Notes under the pieces: generated by a model
Database searches by the model: none
What the model was told of the DNA's origin: nothing
What the model saw: only the letters and a program-made list of their open reading frames with translations
Part shown: positions 8,981-17,953 of the stretch, in pieces
Numbering within the stretch: position 1 is the stretch's first letter
Layout of the letters: each line of letters starts with the position of its first letter
Made by a program: the position numbers and the translations under genes
Assembly (NCBI GenBank): GCA_013152535.1
Contig: JAADGE010000048.1
Coordinates: forward strand, 1-34,007
DNA length: 34,007 nucleotides
Reading direction: 5' to 3'
DNA from: Chlorobiota bacterium
GTDB lineage: Bacteria; Bacteroidota; Bacteroidia; Bacteroidales; JAADGE01

Positions 8981-8999
8981 GAAATTTATACTGTTGAAT

Positions 9000-10364
9000 A
9001 TGGCAAATTTACCCTCAATACCAAAAGGAACAAGAGATTTTTCTCCGGAAGTATCAGCTAAAAGAAATTATATTTTTGATACGATTAAATATGTATTTAA
9101 AAGATTTGCCTACCGTCAGTTAGAAACTCCGGCAATGGAAAATTTATCAACTTTAACCGGAAAATACGGTGAAGAAGGGGATAAATTATTATTTAAAATT
9201 TTAAACTCCGGTAATTTTCTTAAAAAAGTAAGCGATAAAGAATTATGTGAACGAAATACCGCAAAATTAGCACATCTTGTTGCCGAAAAAGGATTACGTT
9301 ATGATTTAACCGTTCCTTTTGCCCGTTATATTGTGCAACATCAAAATGAAATTACTTTTCCGTTTAAACGATTTCAAATTCAGCCTGTTTGGCGTGCCGA
9401 CAGACCGCAAAAAGGCAGATACAGAGAGTTTTATCAATGTGATGCCGATATTATAGGCAGCAATTCACTTATTAATGAATTGGAAATTGTTCAAATGATT
9501 GATGAGATTTTTACAAAACTTAATTTGAAAGTTACCGTAAAGATTAATAATCGAAAATTGCTTGCCGGTATTGCCGAACGAATCGGGTTTCCGGAAAAAT
9601 TTACAGAAATGACCGTTGCAATTGATAAATTGGATAAGATAGGTCTTAAAAAAGTTTATGAAGAATTAATACAAGCCGGAATTTCTGAAGATGCCGTAAA
9701 TTTATTGGAACCGATTTTAAATATCGGCGGAAGTTTTGATGATCAGATGCAGTGTATTGAAAAATTTTTGGGCGAAACCGAAAGCGGAATTACGGGAATT
9801 CAAGAAATTCACAAACTTTTTGATTATATCTCCCTGTTTCGTTTTAATAATAACATTCAGTTGGATTTAACTCTGGCAAGAGGTCTGAATTACTACACCG
9901 GAGCTATTTTTGAAGTCGTTTCCGATGAAGTGCAAATAGGCAGTATATGCGGCGGAGGCAGATATGACGATTTGACCGGAGTTTTTGGTTTAAAAGAAAT
10001 GTCCGGTGTAGGAATTTCTTTCGGTGCCGACAGAATTTATGATGTTTTGGAAAATCTTAATCGTTTTCCGAAAGATGTCATCAGTAATGTAAAATTAATG
10101 TTCGTAAACTTCGGAGAAAAAGAAGAAAAATATTGTTTACCTGTTTTGCAAAAATTAAGAAATGCCGGTATAAATGCCGAAATTTATTCTGATTCGGTAA
10201 AAATGAAAAAGCAAATGAAATATGCAAACAGCAATAATATCCCTTATGTTGCTCTTGCCGGAGAAACTGAAATAAGTGAAAATAAATTTACATTAAAAAA
10301 TATGCAAAACGGAACTCAAAAATTGGTTTCTGCAAATGAAATGATTAATATTTTGTCTGAATAA
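9000..10364 (+). CDS. hisS: Histidyl-tRNA synthetase
   Basis: This 454-residue class II aminoacyl-tRNA synthetase charges tRNA-His. It begins [17 protein letters not shown], the usual N-terminus for the family. The motif 2 region is seen in [31 protein letters not shown]. The histidine-specific [15 protein letters not shown] and the motif 3 stretch [10 protein letters not shown]...[15 protein letters not shown] are present, followed by the C-terminal anticodon-binding domain (about 350-454). I chose the ATG at 9000. An in-frame TTG at 8979 lies inside the terminator/promoter element and would add seven residues not seen in relatives. A strong terminator follows at 10368. Confidence 0.96.
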   Translation: MANLPSIPKGTRDFSPEVSAKRNYIFDTIKYVFKRFAYRQLETPAMENLSTLTGKYGEEGDKLLFKILNSGNFLKKVSDKELCERNTAKLAHLVAEKGLRYDLTVPFARYIVQHQNEITFPFKRFQIQPVWRADRPQKGRYREFYQCDADIIGSNSLINELEIVQMIDEIFTKLNLKVTVKINNRKLLAGIAERIGFPEKFTEMTVAIDKLDKIGLKKVYEELIQAGISEDAVNLLEPILNIGGSFDDQMQCIEKFLGETESGITGIQEIHKLFDYISLFRFNNNIQLDLTLARGLNYYTGAIFEVVSDEVQIGSICGGGRYDDLTGVFGLKEMSGVGISFGADRIYDVLENLNRFPKDVISNVKLMFVNFGEKEEKYCLPVLQKLRNAGINAEIYSDSVKMKKQMKYANSNNIPYVALAGETEISENKFTLKNMQNGTQKLVSANEMINILSE

Positions 10365-10367
10365 AAT

Positions 10368-10416
10368 ATTGCCGAAGTTAAATATTTGTATGGTTCAACT
10401 TCGGCAATTCTTTTTT
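10368..10416. terminator. Bidirectional terminator between hisS and the lipase-like gene
   Basis: A 12-bp perfect stem (ATTGCCGAAGTT at 10368-10379 with AACTTCGGCAAT at 10397-10408) has a 17-nt loop and a T-run at 10411-10416 on the + strand. On the - strand the stem is followed by the moderately T-rich ATTTTATT. It sits between the convergent hisS and the T9SS cargo gene, so it can serve both. Confidence 0.85.
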
Positions 10417-13400
10417 AATTCAATAAAAATTTCTTTATTTTAATATCTCCGTCGGAAAGTATTTTTACAAAATAAATACCTGAAGTCAGTTTGTTTAAAT
10501 TAATAACTTCTTTTCCGTTATTAACAGTTCCTGTCTTTATAACTTTTCCGTTTATGTTATAAATAGTGTAGTAAAAATTATTCGGAGCATTGAAGTAAAG
10601 CGTTTTTCCGGAAGCATAAACTGATATGTTATTTTCAGTTAATGAATTTACCTGTAACGCTCCTTTTGTAAAAATTACAGAAAAACGATTTTTGTTAATT
10701 CCTTGATACAGATAAGATTGAGCTATATTATTATTTCTTAAATCATAATTTTTCCCGGATAAATTATCTTTAAGAAAAATATTTATCTCTTCCGGAATAT
10801 TTTTCAAACTGTCAAATTTAAAAGTGTAATTTCCTGCAATGCTTATATCTGTTCCTAAAGGAATTATTGTTTCCGAAGAATGTAAATCCGGTAAAGCCTG
10901 AATTATCAAATCTTTATTTTCACAAACAGAATAAAAAGAAAAATCGTTTTTTATTTTCATTCTTTCGGCATCGTAAAAATTGTCAAAGTCGGAAGTTGCT
11001 TTATCTGTAAAAGCAAGCAGTATATTATTATTAAAATTTTCTCCGGATAAATTAACATATACACGCTTAATTGCTGACCGGGTATTTTTTTTGAAGAAAA
11101 CAGAATTGTTTATCGAGCGTATTGAGTTATTGAAATATACGGTTCCGTTTGAATTAGCTTTAACGAAAAAACCTTGTCCGGGTGCAATATAACCGTTAAA
11201 TAATTTTCCGCTGCCTGTTCCCGACACATACCCCGACAGATTGAATACTTCGTAGCCTTCCGAAGAGTAATCTGGCGAATAATCATCATTCCATAAATAA
11301 ACAGAGCCGTTTATTATTCCGAGATTATTCAAATTAATAAAATTTACAGCTGAAATTGCCGAAGGGTAGGGATTTCCTATAAGGTTCCAGCCGTCGGAAG
11401 TGATTCCAAAACCTGAGTCGGTTACCGGAGTACTTATATTTCCTGTATTCGGTTTTCCCGAAAGTTCAAAATAACTTTGTTCATAAGGACCGTAGTAGGC
11501 ATATCCTTTAGCCTGTTGCATAATTTCGCTTGCTTGTGTCCATCCGTATAACCAATCCGAATTATTTACTGTTTCATCGTAAAAGTAAAAATTAGGATTT
11601 GTATAACCGTTGTTCAGTTGAGTAAAAGCATCGCTGTTTCCGTTGCTTACGTGAGATGATAAATAGTGATATCCCCCGCTTTGCAAATTTCTTTCGAGTA
11701 TTACTGTTCCGTTTCCTGAAATATTTCCGTTGTCAAGGTATGAAGCCGTGTTAACAAAGTCTGATTTCAAAACAATATTTCCGTTCAAAATCATATTATT
11801 GTGTATGTTTACGGAAGCTGTCGGATTTATAGTAAGTTTGGAATTTGCAGGAATTTGCATTTTGTTACAGTCAATGTTTGTGTTAACAGCAGGCATATAT
11901 GAAGCTGTTTCCGAAATGTAAACATCATCATAAATATCAGCAACTCCTTTTGTCCAGTTTCCGGAAGTATTCCAATCGGAGGAAACAACACCCGTCCAAG
12001 AACCCGATACAATATTAAGTGTGTAAGGATGTTTCCATGTTTCCGAAGTTGCAGTTCCGGATATTTTTATATAAATTTCATTTGCTCCGTCCGGAACATT
12101 TACATATAATTTATTCGGAAAACTTGTAACCGGTTTTGAACATAAAACATTTCCCGAAGCATCATAAAAACCAATTGTATGAACTCCCGATAAAGAACCG
12201 TCAATTGTTATTGCAAGTGCATTTTTTCCTGTTGCATCAACTTTAAAAACATCGTCATCGGCAGTTTTTAAATTTTGCTGATAGGTTATGAAGCCGATTA
12301 TCGGTCTGTTATATTTAAGTTTATAAGCTAAATCAAAACGATGAGGCTCATCAATACCGCGAATAATATTATAATAATCAGATTCTTCGCTTGTATGAAA
12401 AATGTTATTTAAGGTTGTGTCTGCAAGACCTGCCGGTGTGGGAGTATTGCTTGAATTGTGCAGCCATTGTCTGTGAATATTGACGGCACCGTCGCCTATT
12501 AAATTTCCGCCCCAATCTGCCCAAATTGAAGTCATGTATGTATATTTAATATTCAAAGGCAAGGGCATCGCCGGATTATAATCGTAAGAATAATAACTTG
12601 CATTAATACCTACAATGTCATCACTTTGGCTGCCGTTGCAGTTTATGTCAACATTATCAAAAGTTGAATTATACCAAACACTTTTTATGCAATATTCGTT
12701 ACCTCCGAACATATATATCCCTTTCGGGAGACCTCCGCAGTTTGTATAATCGTCATATTCCCAAAGTAAATCTCTGTTTGCTTCCGAATCGCCGTTAAAA
12801 TCCGGTACGGTTGATTTGTCTTTTCCCTGTGCAGCTTTTGTGGGGTCAGGTGAAGTATTTGATCCGAGATGCGGTGTTCCGTATGTTGCAACACGGGCAA
12901 CTTTATGTCCGTCAGCTGAATACGGGTCAACCCAATTTGTGTGTATGCCGCTTGAATTTGTTCTTTGCAGGTATTCTCTTATGCAAAGCCCGCCCATTGA
13001 ATGACCGACTAATATAACTTTTTCGGCACCTGTATAATTCAGAACTTCTTGTATCATTTTGCCGAGTGCGTATCCTTGTTTGAAAATTCCGGCTTCGTTA
13101 CTTTTGTCAAAATAGTCGTTCAAAAATCCCCAAGCACCTCTTATTCGTTCTTCCTGAAAATTTATTGCAAAAATATTTGAACCTGTCCAGCCGTCTTTAA
13201 AATTATCTCTTTCGCTGTCATAATTTCTGCGTCCGACATTAATAAAATCACCGCTGTAATAAAAATCTGTCCATTTAACGTCTGAAGACATTAATGAATT
13301 GTCAACATCGTTGTCAGCATTTAAAACAATATCAAAGACATTAATATCTCCGAGATTGTATTGATCTCGTAAATAAGTCATTGTTTCTGCAAAACTTTCA

Positions 13401-13513
13401 TCGCTGCCGGCTAAACCGTGAACAAAAATAACAGGATAAGGTAAATTATTTTGCCCGAATACATTTAGGGACATAAATAAAATGAGTAAGAATGAGTAGA
13501 GTTTTTTTTGCAT
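10415..13513 (-). CDS. Secreted alpha/beta-hydrolase (lipase/esterase-like) with T9SS C-terminal signal
   Basis: This is a protein of about 1032 residues predicted to leave the cell through the type IX secretion system. I start it at ATG 13513, because the next residues form a signal peptide (MQKKLYSFLLILFMSLNVFGQ); the longer reading from 13561 puts 16 unrelated residues in front. The hydrolase domain (about 25-430) has VIFVHGLAG (His32-Gly33) and the nucleophile elbow GHSMGG with Ser172, as in triacylglycerol lipases and lipase-like esterases. The Asp and His of the triad cannot be assigned by eye. A middle region (about 500-900) is rich in Asn, Gly and beta-strand patterns like Bacteroidota surface proteins. 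The last 70-80 residues (YNINGKVIKTGTVNNGKEVINLNKLTSGIYFVKI...KKFLLN) form a type A T9SS sorting domain. The substrate is unknown; PorQ and PorT are encoded in the same window. Confidence 0.85.
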   Translation of the reverse strand: MQKKLYSFLLILFMSLNVFGQNNLPYPVIFVHGLAGSDESFAETMTYLRDQYNLGDINVFDIVLNADNDVDNSLMSSDVKWTDFYYSGDFINVGRRNYDSERDNFKDGWTGSNIFAINFQEERIRGAWGFLNDYFDKSNEAGIFKQGYALGKMIQEVLNYTGAEKVILVGHSMGGLCIREYLQRTNSSGIHTNWVDPYSADGHKVARVATYGTPHLGSNTSPDPTKAAQGKDKSTVPDFNGDSEANRDLLWEYDDYTNCGGLPKGIYMFGGNEYCIKSVWYNSTFDNVDINCNGSQSDDIVGINASYYSYDYNPAMPLPLNIKYTYMTSIWADWGGNLIGDGAVNIHRQWLHNSSNTPTPAGLADTTLNNIFHTSEESDYYNIIRGIDEPHRFDLAYKLKYNRPIIGFITYQQNLKTADDDVFKVDATGKNALAITIDGSLSGVHTIGFYDASGNVLCSKPVTSFPNKLYVNVPDGANEIYIKISGTATSETWKHPYTLNIVSGSWTGVVSSDWNTSGNWTKGVADIYDDVYISETASYMPAVNTNIDCNKMQIPANSKLTINPTASVNIHNNMILNGNIVLKSDFVNTASYLDNGNISGNGTVILERNLQSGGYHYLSSHVSNGNSDAFTQLNNGYTNPNFYFYDETVNNSDWLYGWTQASEIMQQAKGYAYYGPYEQSYFELSGKPNTGNISTPVTDSGFGITSDGWNLIGNPYPSAISAVNFINLNNLGIINGSVYLWNDDYSPDYSSEGYEVFNLSGYVSGTGSGKLFNGYIAPGQGFFVKANSNGTVYFNNSIRSINNSVFFKKNTRSAIKRVYVNLSGENFNNNILLAFTDKATSDFDNFYDAERMKIKNDFSFYSVCENKDLIIQALPDLHSSETIIPLGTDISIAGNYTFKFDSLKNIPEEINIFLKDNLSGKNYDLRNNNIAQSYLYQGINKNRFSVIFTKGALQVNSLTENNISVYASGKTLYFNAPNNFYYTIYNINGKVIKTGTVNNGKEVINLNKLTSGIYFVKILSDGDIKIKKFLLN

Positions 13514-13552
13514 ATCAGAAATTTTTTTTGCTAAGATATGTGTTTTACAGCA

Positions 13553-13582
13553 GATATGCAAATTCTTCGATATGCAAATTTA
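13553..13582 (-). promoter_or_regulatory. Direct repeat and candidate promoter upstream of the lipase-like gene
   Basis: Two identical 12-bp copies of GATATGCAAATT (13553-13564 and 13569-13580, + strand) are separated by CTTC, giving a 16-bp period. On the - strand the upstream copy overlaps TAAATTTG (13575-13582), a match to the -7 consensus. The gene start at 13513 would then have a leader of about 60 nt. The repeat could be an operator or a duplication. Confidence 0.5.
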
Positions 13583-13670
13583 TATTTATTTCATTACAGG
13601 AATTTTTTTCTTCTTCAAGTGTTCTTAATAAATTGACAATTAATATTTTCTGATTTTGCCGGCTGCTGCC

Positions 13671-14549
13671 TTATTTCAAACTGAATTTTGTTTCGCCTAT
13701 TTGACCGCCGTCCATAAAAATATCGACATCATAATTTCCGGGAACAATTTCAGTATTTGTTATAAAATATGTACAAGCATCGGTTTTCTTTCCGTTATAA
13801 GTTACTTCTCTTTTTGAAGAATAAGCAATTTCTCTGTCGTGAAAATTAAACATTCCTGATTCTGAATTCAAAAGAATAATTCCGTCAGGAGCAGCAATTC
13901 TGATATATGCAAATCTTGTTCCGGAGCGAGCTAAAACATTATCATTAATCGTAAAACAAACTTTTACTTTATAAAATTTTGAAGCTCTGCTTGTAGAGTG
14001 ATCTCTTTTGTTCAGCGGTAACACAATAATATTTTCTGCTTTTAATTCCTTTGCAATTCTTACTTGTGCCGACAAACTGTCTTTTAAATACGTTAATGTT
14101 TCCGTTTGAGCAACAGCATTATTGTAGTTTTCTTTGATTTGGTTATTTTCGATATGCAGTTTTTTATTTTCGGTATTCAAAGCATCAATTTGTTTTACAA
14201 AATCTTTCATAATGCTTTTTAAAGTCTCGGTTTCATCCTGTAACTGTTTAATTTTATAACGATCTGTATTTTTTACATGTTTAAGTTGTTCGAGAGTTTC
14301 TGCAATTTTCGCCTTTTGTACTTCTAACTTTTCATTTATTTCTTTGTTGTTTGTCTTTAATTCATCATATCGTTTAGAAATACTTGTTAATTCTTCTTCA
14401 ATAACGGCTTTATCACTTTTTACCTGAACCAGTTCATGTCCTATTTCTTTATTCACTTTTTGCTGTTGAAATTTGTCATAGAGCAACCATCCGATGAGTA
14501 AAGTTTCAATAATAACAACTACGATTAATATTTTTGATGTTGAGTTCAT
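13671..14549 (-). CDS. Membrane-anchored coiled-coil protein of unknown function
   Basis: This 292-residue protein is not assigned to a named family. It has one N-terminal membrane segment (residues 6-23, KILIVVVIIETLLIGWLL) with a short cytoplasmic head. A long Lys/Glu/Gln/Leu-rich coiled coil (about 27-172) with clear heptad character follows, then a globular, probably beta-rich C-terminal domain (about 173-292) containing FYKVKVCFTINDNVLARSG and PGNYDVDIFMDGGQIGETKF. The topology suggests a periplasmic coiled coil anchored in the inner membrane with a beta-sandwich-like tip. It lies 43 nt downstream of pdxJ on the same strand and is probably co-transcribed, although no functional link to vitamin B6 is evident. 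No terminator was seen between them. Confidence 0.7.
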   Translation of the reverse strand: MNSTSKILIVVVIIETLLIGWLLYDKFQQQKVNKEIGHELVQVKSDKAVIEEELTSISKRYDELKTNNKEINEKLEVQKAKIAETLEQLKHVKNTDRYKIKQLQDETETLKSIMKDFVKQIDALNTENKKLHIENNQIKENYNNAVAQTETLTYLKDSLSAQVRIAKELKAENIIVLPLNKRDHSTSRASKFYKVKVCFTINDNVLARSGTRFAYIRIAAPDGIILLNSESGMFNFHDREIAYSSKREVTYNGKKTDACTYFITNTEIVPGNYDVDIFMDGGQIGETKFSLK

Positions 14550-14592
14550 TTTTTTGTGTTTATGATTTTTTAATTTTTTCGAAAAATATTGA

Positions 14593-15306
14593 TTATTTTA
14601 ATTGTCGTAAATACATTTGCACGGTATTGTGTAACCCGTAATACAAAGCATCACAAATTAAGGCATGTCCTATTGAAACTTCCGACAGACCGTTTATTTG
14701 TTCATTAAAATATTTCAGATTATCTAAATCCAAATCGTGTCCTGCATTAAGTTCTAAGTTATTTTTAAGAGCAACTTCTGCTGCTTTTACAAACGGAGCA
14801 ACTGCTTTTTCTTTATTTCTGAAGAAATTTGCCGCATAAGGTTCTGTGTATAATTCAACACGGTCAGTTCCCGTTAATGCTGCGTGTTCTGTCATTTGCA
14901 AATCAGGTTCAATAAAAATTGATGTTCGGATTCCGTTATTTTTGAATTCTGAAATAATTTCTGTCAGAAAATCTTTGTTTTTTATGGTATCCCAGCCGGC
15001 ATTTGAAGTTAAAACATCAGGAGAATCCGGAACCAAAGTAACTTGTGCGGGTTTAATTTCCAAAACAAGATCAATAAATTTTTTATTCGGATTTCCTTCA
15101 ATATTAAGTTCTGTTTTTACAACTTCTTTTAATTTGTAAACATCATCATAACGAATATGTCGTTCATCAGGGCGCGGATGCACTGTTATTCCTTGTGCTC
15201 CGAAATTTTCACAATCAACTGCTGCTTTTACCACATCCGGATTATTACCGCCTCTGGCATTTCTTAATGTGGCAATTTTATTGATATTTACACTTAATCG
15301 TGTCAT
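14593..15306 (-). CDS. pdxJ: Pyridoxine 5'-phosphate synthase
   Basis: This 237-residue TIM-barrel enzyme condenses 1-deoxy-D-xylulose 5-phosphate with 3-amino-2-oxopropyl phosphate to form pyridoxine 5'-phosphate in the DXP-dependent vitamin B6 pathway. The N-terminal [23 protein letters not shown] and [16 protein letters not shown] segments are hallmark PdxJ sequences, holding the active-site Asn, Arg and His residues. The later [18 protein letters not shown] and [11 protein letters not shown] segments carry the conserved Glu and His of the barrel. The length matches the family. A candidate -7 box (TACTTTTG) lies at 15359-15366 on the - strand. Confidence 0.96.
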   Translation of the reverse strand: MTRLSVNINKIATLRNARGGNNPDVVKAAVDCENFGAQGITVHPRPDERHIRYDDVYKLKEVVKTELNIEGNPNKKFIDLVLEIKPAQVTLVPDSPDVLTSNAGWDTIKNKDFLTEIISEFKNNGIRTSIFIEPDLQMTEHAALTGTDRVELYTEPYAANFFRNKEKAVAPFVKAAEVALKNNLELNAGHDLDLDNLKYFNEQINGLSEVSIGHALICDALYYGLHNTVQMYLRQLK

Positions 15307-15358
15307 TTTCTTTTGTTCTGAAATAATTAAATAATATTTTTGATGTTTTAACAGACAG

Positions 15359-15366
15359 CAAAAGTA
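15359..15366 (-). promoter_or_regulatory. Candidate -7 element of pdxJ promoter
   Basis: The - strand reads TACTTTTG, matching TAnnTTTG, 52 bp upstream of the pdxJ start. No clear -33 element was found. The divergent CBS-domain gene has only a weak match, TATATTTC at 15378-15385. Confidence 0.5.
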
Positions 15367-15428
15367 TAAAATTGATTTATATTTCAGGGCTGTTTTATAA
15401 AAGTTTCAATTTTATTTCAATAATTTTT

Positions 15429-16097
15429 ATGCAGGCAAAAGAGTTAATATCAGATATTTTTCCCGCTGTGAATATAAATGATAAAGGTGAAAAAGCACTT
15501 GTCAGAATGGATTTTTTTAAAATTTCCCATATTCCTTTAACGGATTCTGACGGAAATTATTTTGGTTTAATTTCCGAAAATGAAATTTATGATTTTGATT
15601 TGGTGGAAAAAGCGTTTTCTTCTTATAAAAATGTCCTTGCAAGACCTTATGTTCTTTGTAATCAGCATATATATTCTGTTATAAATCTTTTTGCAAAAAT
15701 GAATATTTCAGTTGTGCCGGTATTAAATGACCGGGAAAAATATGTGGGTGCAATTTGTTTTCATGATTTAATCGCACATTTCGCAACGCTTACCGCTTCT
15801 GAAAATCCGGGTATTATTTTTATTCTGGAATTGGATTATAATAATTATTCTCTTTCGCAAATAGCTCAAATTGTTGAAAGTAATGACGCTAAGATTTTAA
15901 GTTTGTATGTTAATTCATTGAAAGATTCTACAAAATTGGAAGTTACCGTTAAATTAAATACAACTGATTTTTCTTCCGTAAGGCAAACATTTGAACGCTA
16001 CGACTATAAAATTAAGGCAGCTTTCAATGAAGATGACAAAATAAATGAACTTTTGGAAGAGCGTTTTGATGAATTTATGAATTATTTGAATATTTAG
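15429..16097 (+). CDS. CBS-domain protein with ACT-like C-terminus
   Basis: This protein of about 222 residues carries a pair of CBS motifs (about residues 1-130). The first contains SHIPLTDSDGNYFGLISENEIYDF; the second contains NQHIYSVINLFAKMNISVVPVLNDREKYVGAICFHDLIAHF. A C-terminal segment (NPGIIFILELDYNNYSLSQIAQIVESNDAKILSLYV..., about 137-205) looks like an ACT domain. CBS pairs bind adenine nucleotides and ACT domains bind small ligands, so a regulatory sensor is likely, with unknown partner. I start at ATG 15429 (MQAKELISDIFP), which matches a normal CBS N-terminus; an upstream TTG at 15372 would add 19 residues of hydrophobic sequence. It is divergent from pdxJ. Confidence 0.75.
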   Translation: MQAKELISDIFPAVNINDKGEKALVRMDFFKISHIPLTDSDGNYFGLISENEIYDFDLVEKAFSSYKNVLARPYVLCNQHIYSVINLFAKMNISVVPVLNDREKYVGAICFHDLIAHFATLTASENPGIIFILELDYNNYSLSQIAQIVESNDAKILSLYVNSLKDSTKLEVTVKLNTTDFSSVRQTFERYDYKIKAAFNEDDKINELLEERFDEFMNYLNI

Positions 16098-16141
16098 AAA
16101 AAAGTAATAAAGTTAATTTGTAAAGTACTAAGTTTTATGAT

Positions 16142-17767
16142 GTGCAAAAGAGAGTATTAAATATTAATTTGTTAATTGTTTTGGCTTCATCCTTATTGTT
16201 TATTCCTTTTTTGGGGAATGTTCATTTATTTGATTGGGATGAAATTAATTTTGCCGAATCGGCAAGAGAAATGATTGTTACGGGTGATTATCTTAATGTA
16301 AAAATTAATTTTAATCTTTTTTGGGAAAAACCTCCTCTGTTTATTTGGATGCAGGTACTTTCAATGAAAACTTTCGGAATTAACGAATTTGCGGCACGCT
16401 TTCCTAATGCTCTTGCAGGAATTATCACTTTGCTTGTTCTTTTTAATATCGGTAAAAAGCATTTTGACGAAAAGTTCGGTATCATTTGGATTTTTGCTTA
16501 TGCCGGTTCTTTGCTGCCGCAATTTTATTTCAAATCCGGCATTATTGATCCTTGGTTTAACTTGTTTATTTTTCTCGGTATTTATTTCTTTATTCGATAT
16601 TTACTTGAAGATAAAAATAGAACGAAATTCATTTTATTGTCTGCCGGTTTTGTCGGTTTGGGGACATTAACCAAAGGTCCGGTTGCATTGCTGTTATTTT
16701 TATTAAGCGGTTTTGTTTATTTGGTTTTGCATCGGTTTAAAATGCGTCTGACTTTTAAAGATATTGCATTATACATTCTCATTTATGCTTTTGTCGGCGG
16801 ATTTTGGTTTATTCTTCAAATTTTGAACGGAAATTTCACAATAATACAGGATTTTATTCAATATCAAATCCAACTTTTCAATAGTGATGTTGCCGGACAC
16901 AGAGGTTTTTTCGGCTATCATTTTGTTGTACTGTTTTTTGGTGTTTTTCCGGCATCGGTATTTGCTTTAAAATCTTTTCGTAAAGCAAAAAACGAAACTG
17001 CCGAAAGAAAAATGATTAAAGAATGGATGATGATTTTATTTTGGGTCGTTTTGATTTTATTCAGTATTGTGAAAACTAAAATTGTACATTATTCTTCAAT
17101 GGCGTATTTCCCTTTGACATTTTTAGCCGCTTATGCAATTTATAAAACGGATAAATCAGATTTTAAAAAATCGAGAGTTCTGTCCGGAATTCTGTTGTTT
17201 CTTGCATTTTTTTATATGATTGCTGTTTTTGCGTTGCAATACATCGGTATGCATCACGAAAAAATAATTCAATCAGGAATGATAAAAGATGCTTTTGCAA
17301 ATGCCAATCTTGAAGCGGCAACGTCCTTTACCGGATTTGAATTTTTGCTCGGAATATTTTTGTTCGGCGGAATTATTTTTGCATTGAAATATGCACAAAA
17401 AAAATATTTAAAAGGAATTTTACTTGTATTTATTTTCAGTATGATTTTTACTAATTTGACGCAAATAATTATTGTTCCGCAGGTTGAAAAAATATCGCAA
17501 AAAGCTGCAATTGATTTCTTTGTTTCTCACCAAAAAGAAGATGCTTATTTTATGACTTACGATATGAAAAGTTATGCACCGTATTTTTATGCAAAAAAGA
17601 TGCAGGCTGACTATATTTCAGGCAGTCAAATGCTCAGCGGTAAAATCACAAAACCCGTTTACGTGATGTGCAGAATAACGAAAAAAGATGAGTTCATAAA
17701 GCAATTTCCTCAATTTAAACTTGTTCAAAATAAAAACGGGTATGTATTTTTTCGGAGAGAGCCGTGA
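16142..17767 (+). CDS. ArnT/PMT-like GT39-type membrane glycosyltransferase
   Basis: This 541-residue integral membrane protein has many transmembrane helices and the GT39/ArnT signature near its N-terminus: DWDEINFAESAREM (Asp31-Glu34 provide the metal/donor acidic pair) and FWEKPPLFIWM (about 60-70). Such enzymes transfer a sugar from a polyprenyl-phosphate donor to lipid A or to proteins on the periplasmic face. The substrate is unknown here. The start is GTG at 16142; the ATGs at 16137 and 16140 are out of frame and stop at once. The C-terminal part (about 440-541) is soluble and includes EDAYFMTYDMKSYAPYFYAKK. The nearest clear terminator is missing; an imperfect hairpin lies at 17840-17881. 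Confidence 0.85.
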   Translation: MQKRVLNINLLIVLASSLLFIPFLGNVHLFDWDEINFAESAREMIVTGDYLNVKINFNLFWEKPPLFIWMQVLSMKTFGINEFAARFPNALAGIITLLVLFNIGKKHFDEKFGIIWIFAYAGSLLPQFYFKSGIIDPWFNLFIFLGIYFFIRYLLEDKNRTKFILLSAGFVGLGTLTKGPVALLLFLLSGFVYLVLHRFKMRLTFKDIALYILIYAFVGGFWFILQILNGNFTIIQDFIQYQIQLFNSDVAGHRGFFGYHFVVLFFGVFPASVFALKSFRKAKNETAERKMIKEWMMILFWVVLILFSIVKTKIVHYSSMAYFPLTFLAAYAIYKTDKSDFKKSRVLSGILLFLAFFYMIAVFALQYIGMHHEKIIQSGMIKDAFANANLEAATSFTGFEFLLGIFLFGGIIFALKYAQKKYLKGILLVFIFSMIFTNLTQIIIVPQVEKISQKAAIDFFVSHQKEDAYFMTYDMKSYAPYFYAKKMQADYISGSQMLSGKITKPVYVMCRITKKDEFIKQFPQFKLVQNKNGYVFFRREP

Positions 17768-17839
17768 AAAATTGCCGGAATTTATACGAAGTTTCATAAT
17801 TTAGAAAAGTTTGCCGGCAAATCAGAATATAAATAATCC

Positions 17840-17881
17840 GTCAGTAAACAATTTTCAAATTTATTCAGCCGTTTACCTGAC
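17840..17881. other. Imperfect hairpin between convergent GT39 and SafE-like genes
   Basis: GTCAGTAAAC (17840-17849) pairs with GTTTACCTGAC (17871-17881) with one bulged base, giving a 10-bp stem and a 21-nt loop. No run of Ts follows on either strand, so it may be a weakened bidirectional terminator. Further left, TTGCCGG at 17772-17778 and CCGGCAA at 17814-17820 form another inverted repeat. The rest of 17768-17953 holds no supported gene; a + frame of about 50 codons without an initiator is open across 17831-17990. Confidence 0.4.
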
Positions 17882-17953
17882 AATAAACAGAAAGGAGAAC
17901 TTTTTTCAGAAATCGCTTTAAAGAAAATTTTATTGCAGTTTATTATAAAAAAG

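Noticed and set aside
8979-8999. TTG start that would lengthen HisS by seven residues
   Set aside because: It lies in the terminator/promoter element, and the ATG at 9000 begins the conserved HisS N-terminus.
13514-13561. ATG at 13561 as the start of the lipase-like protein
   Set aside because: It would put 16 non-hydrophobic residues before a normal signal peptide; the ATG at 13513 gives a standard one.
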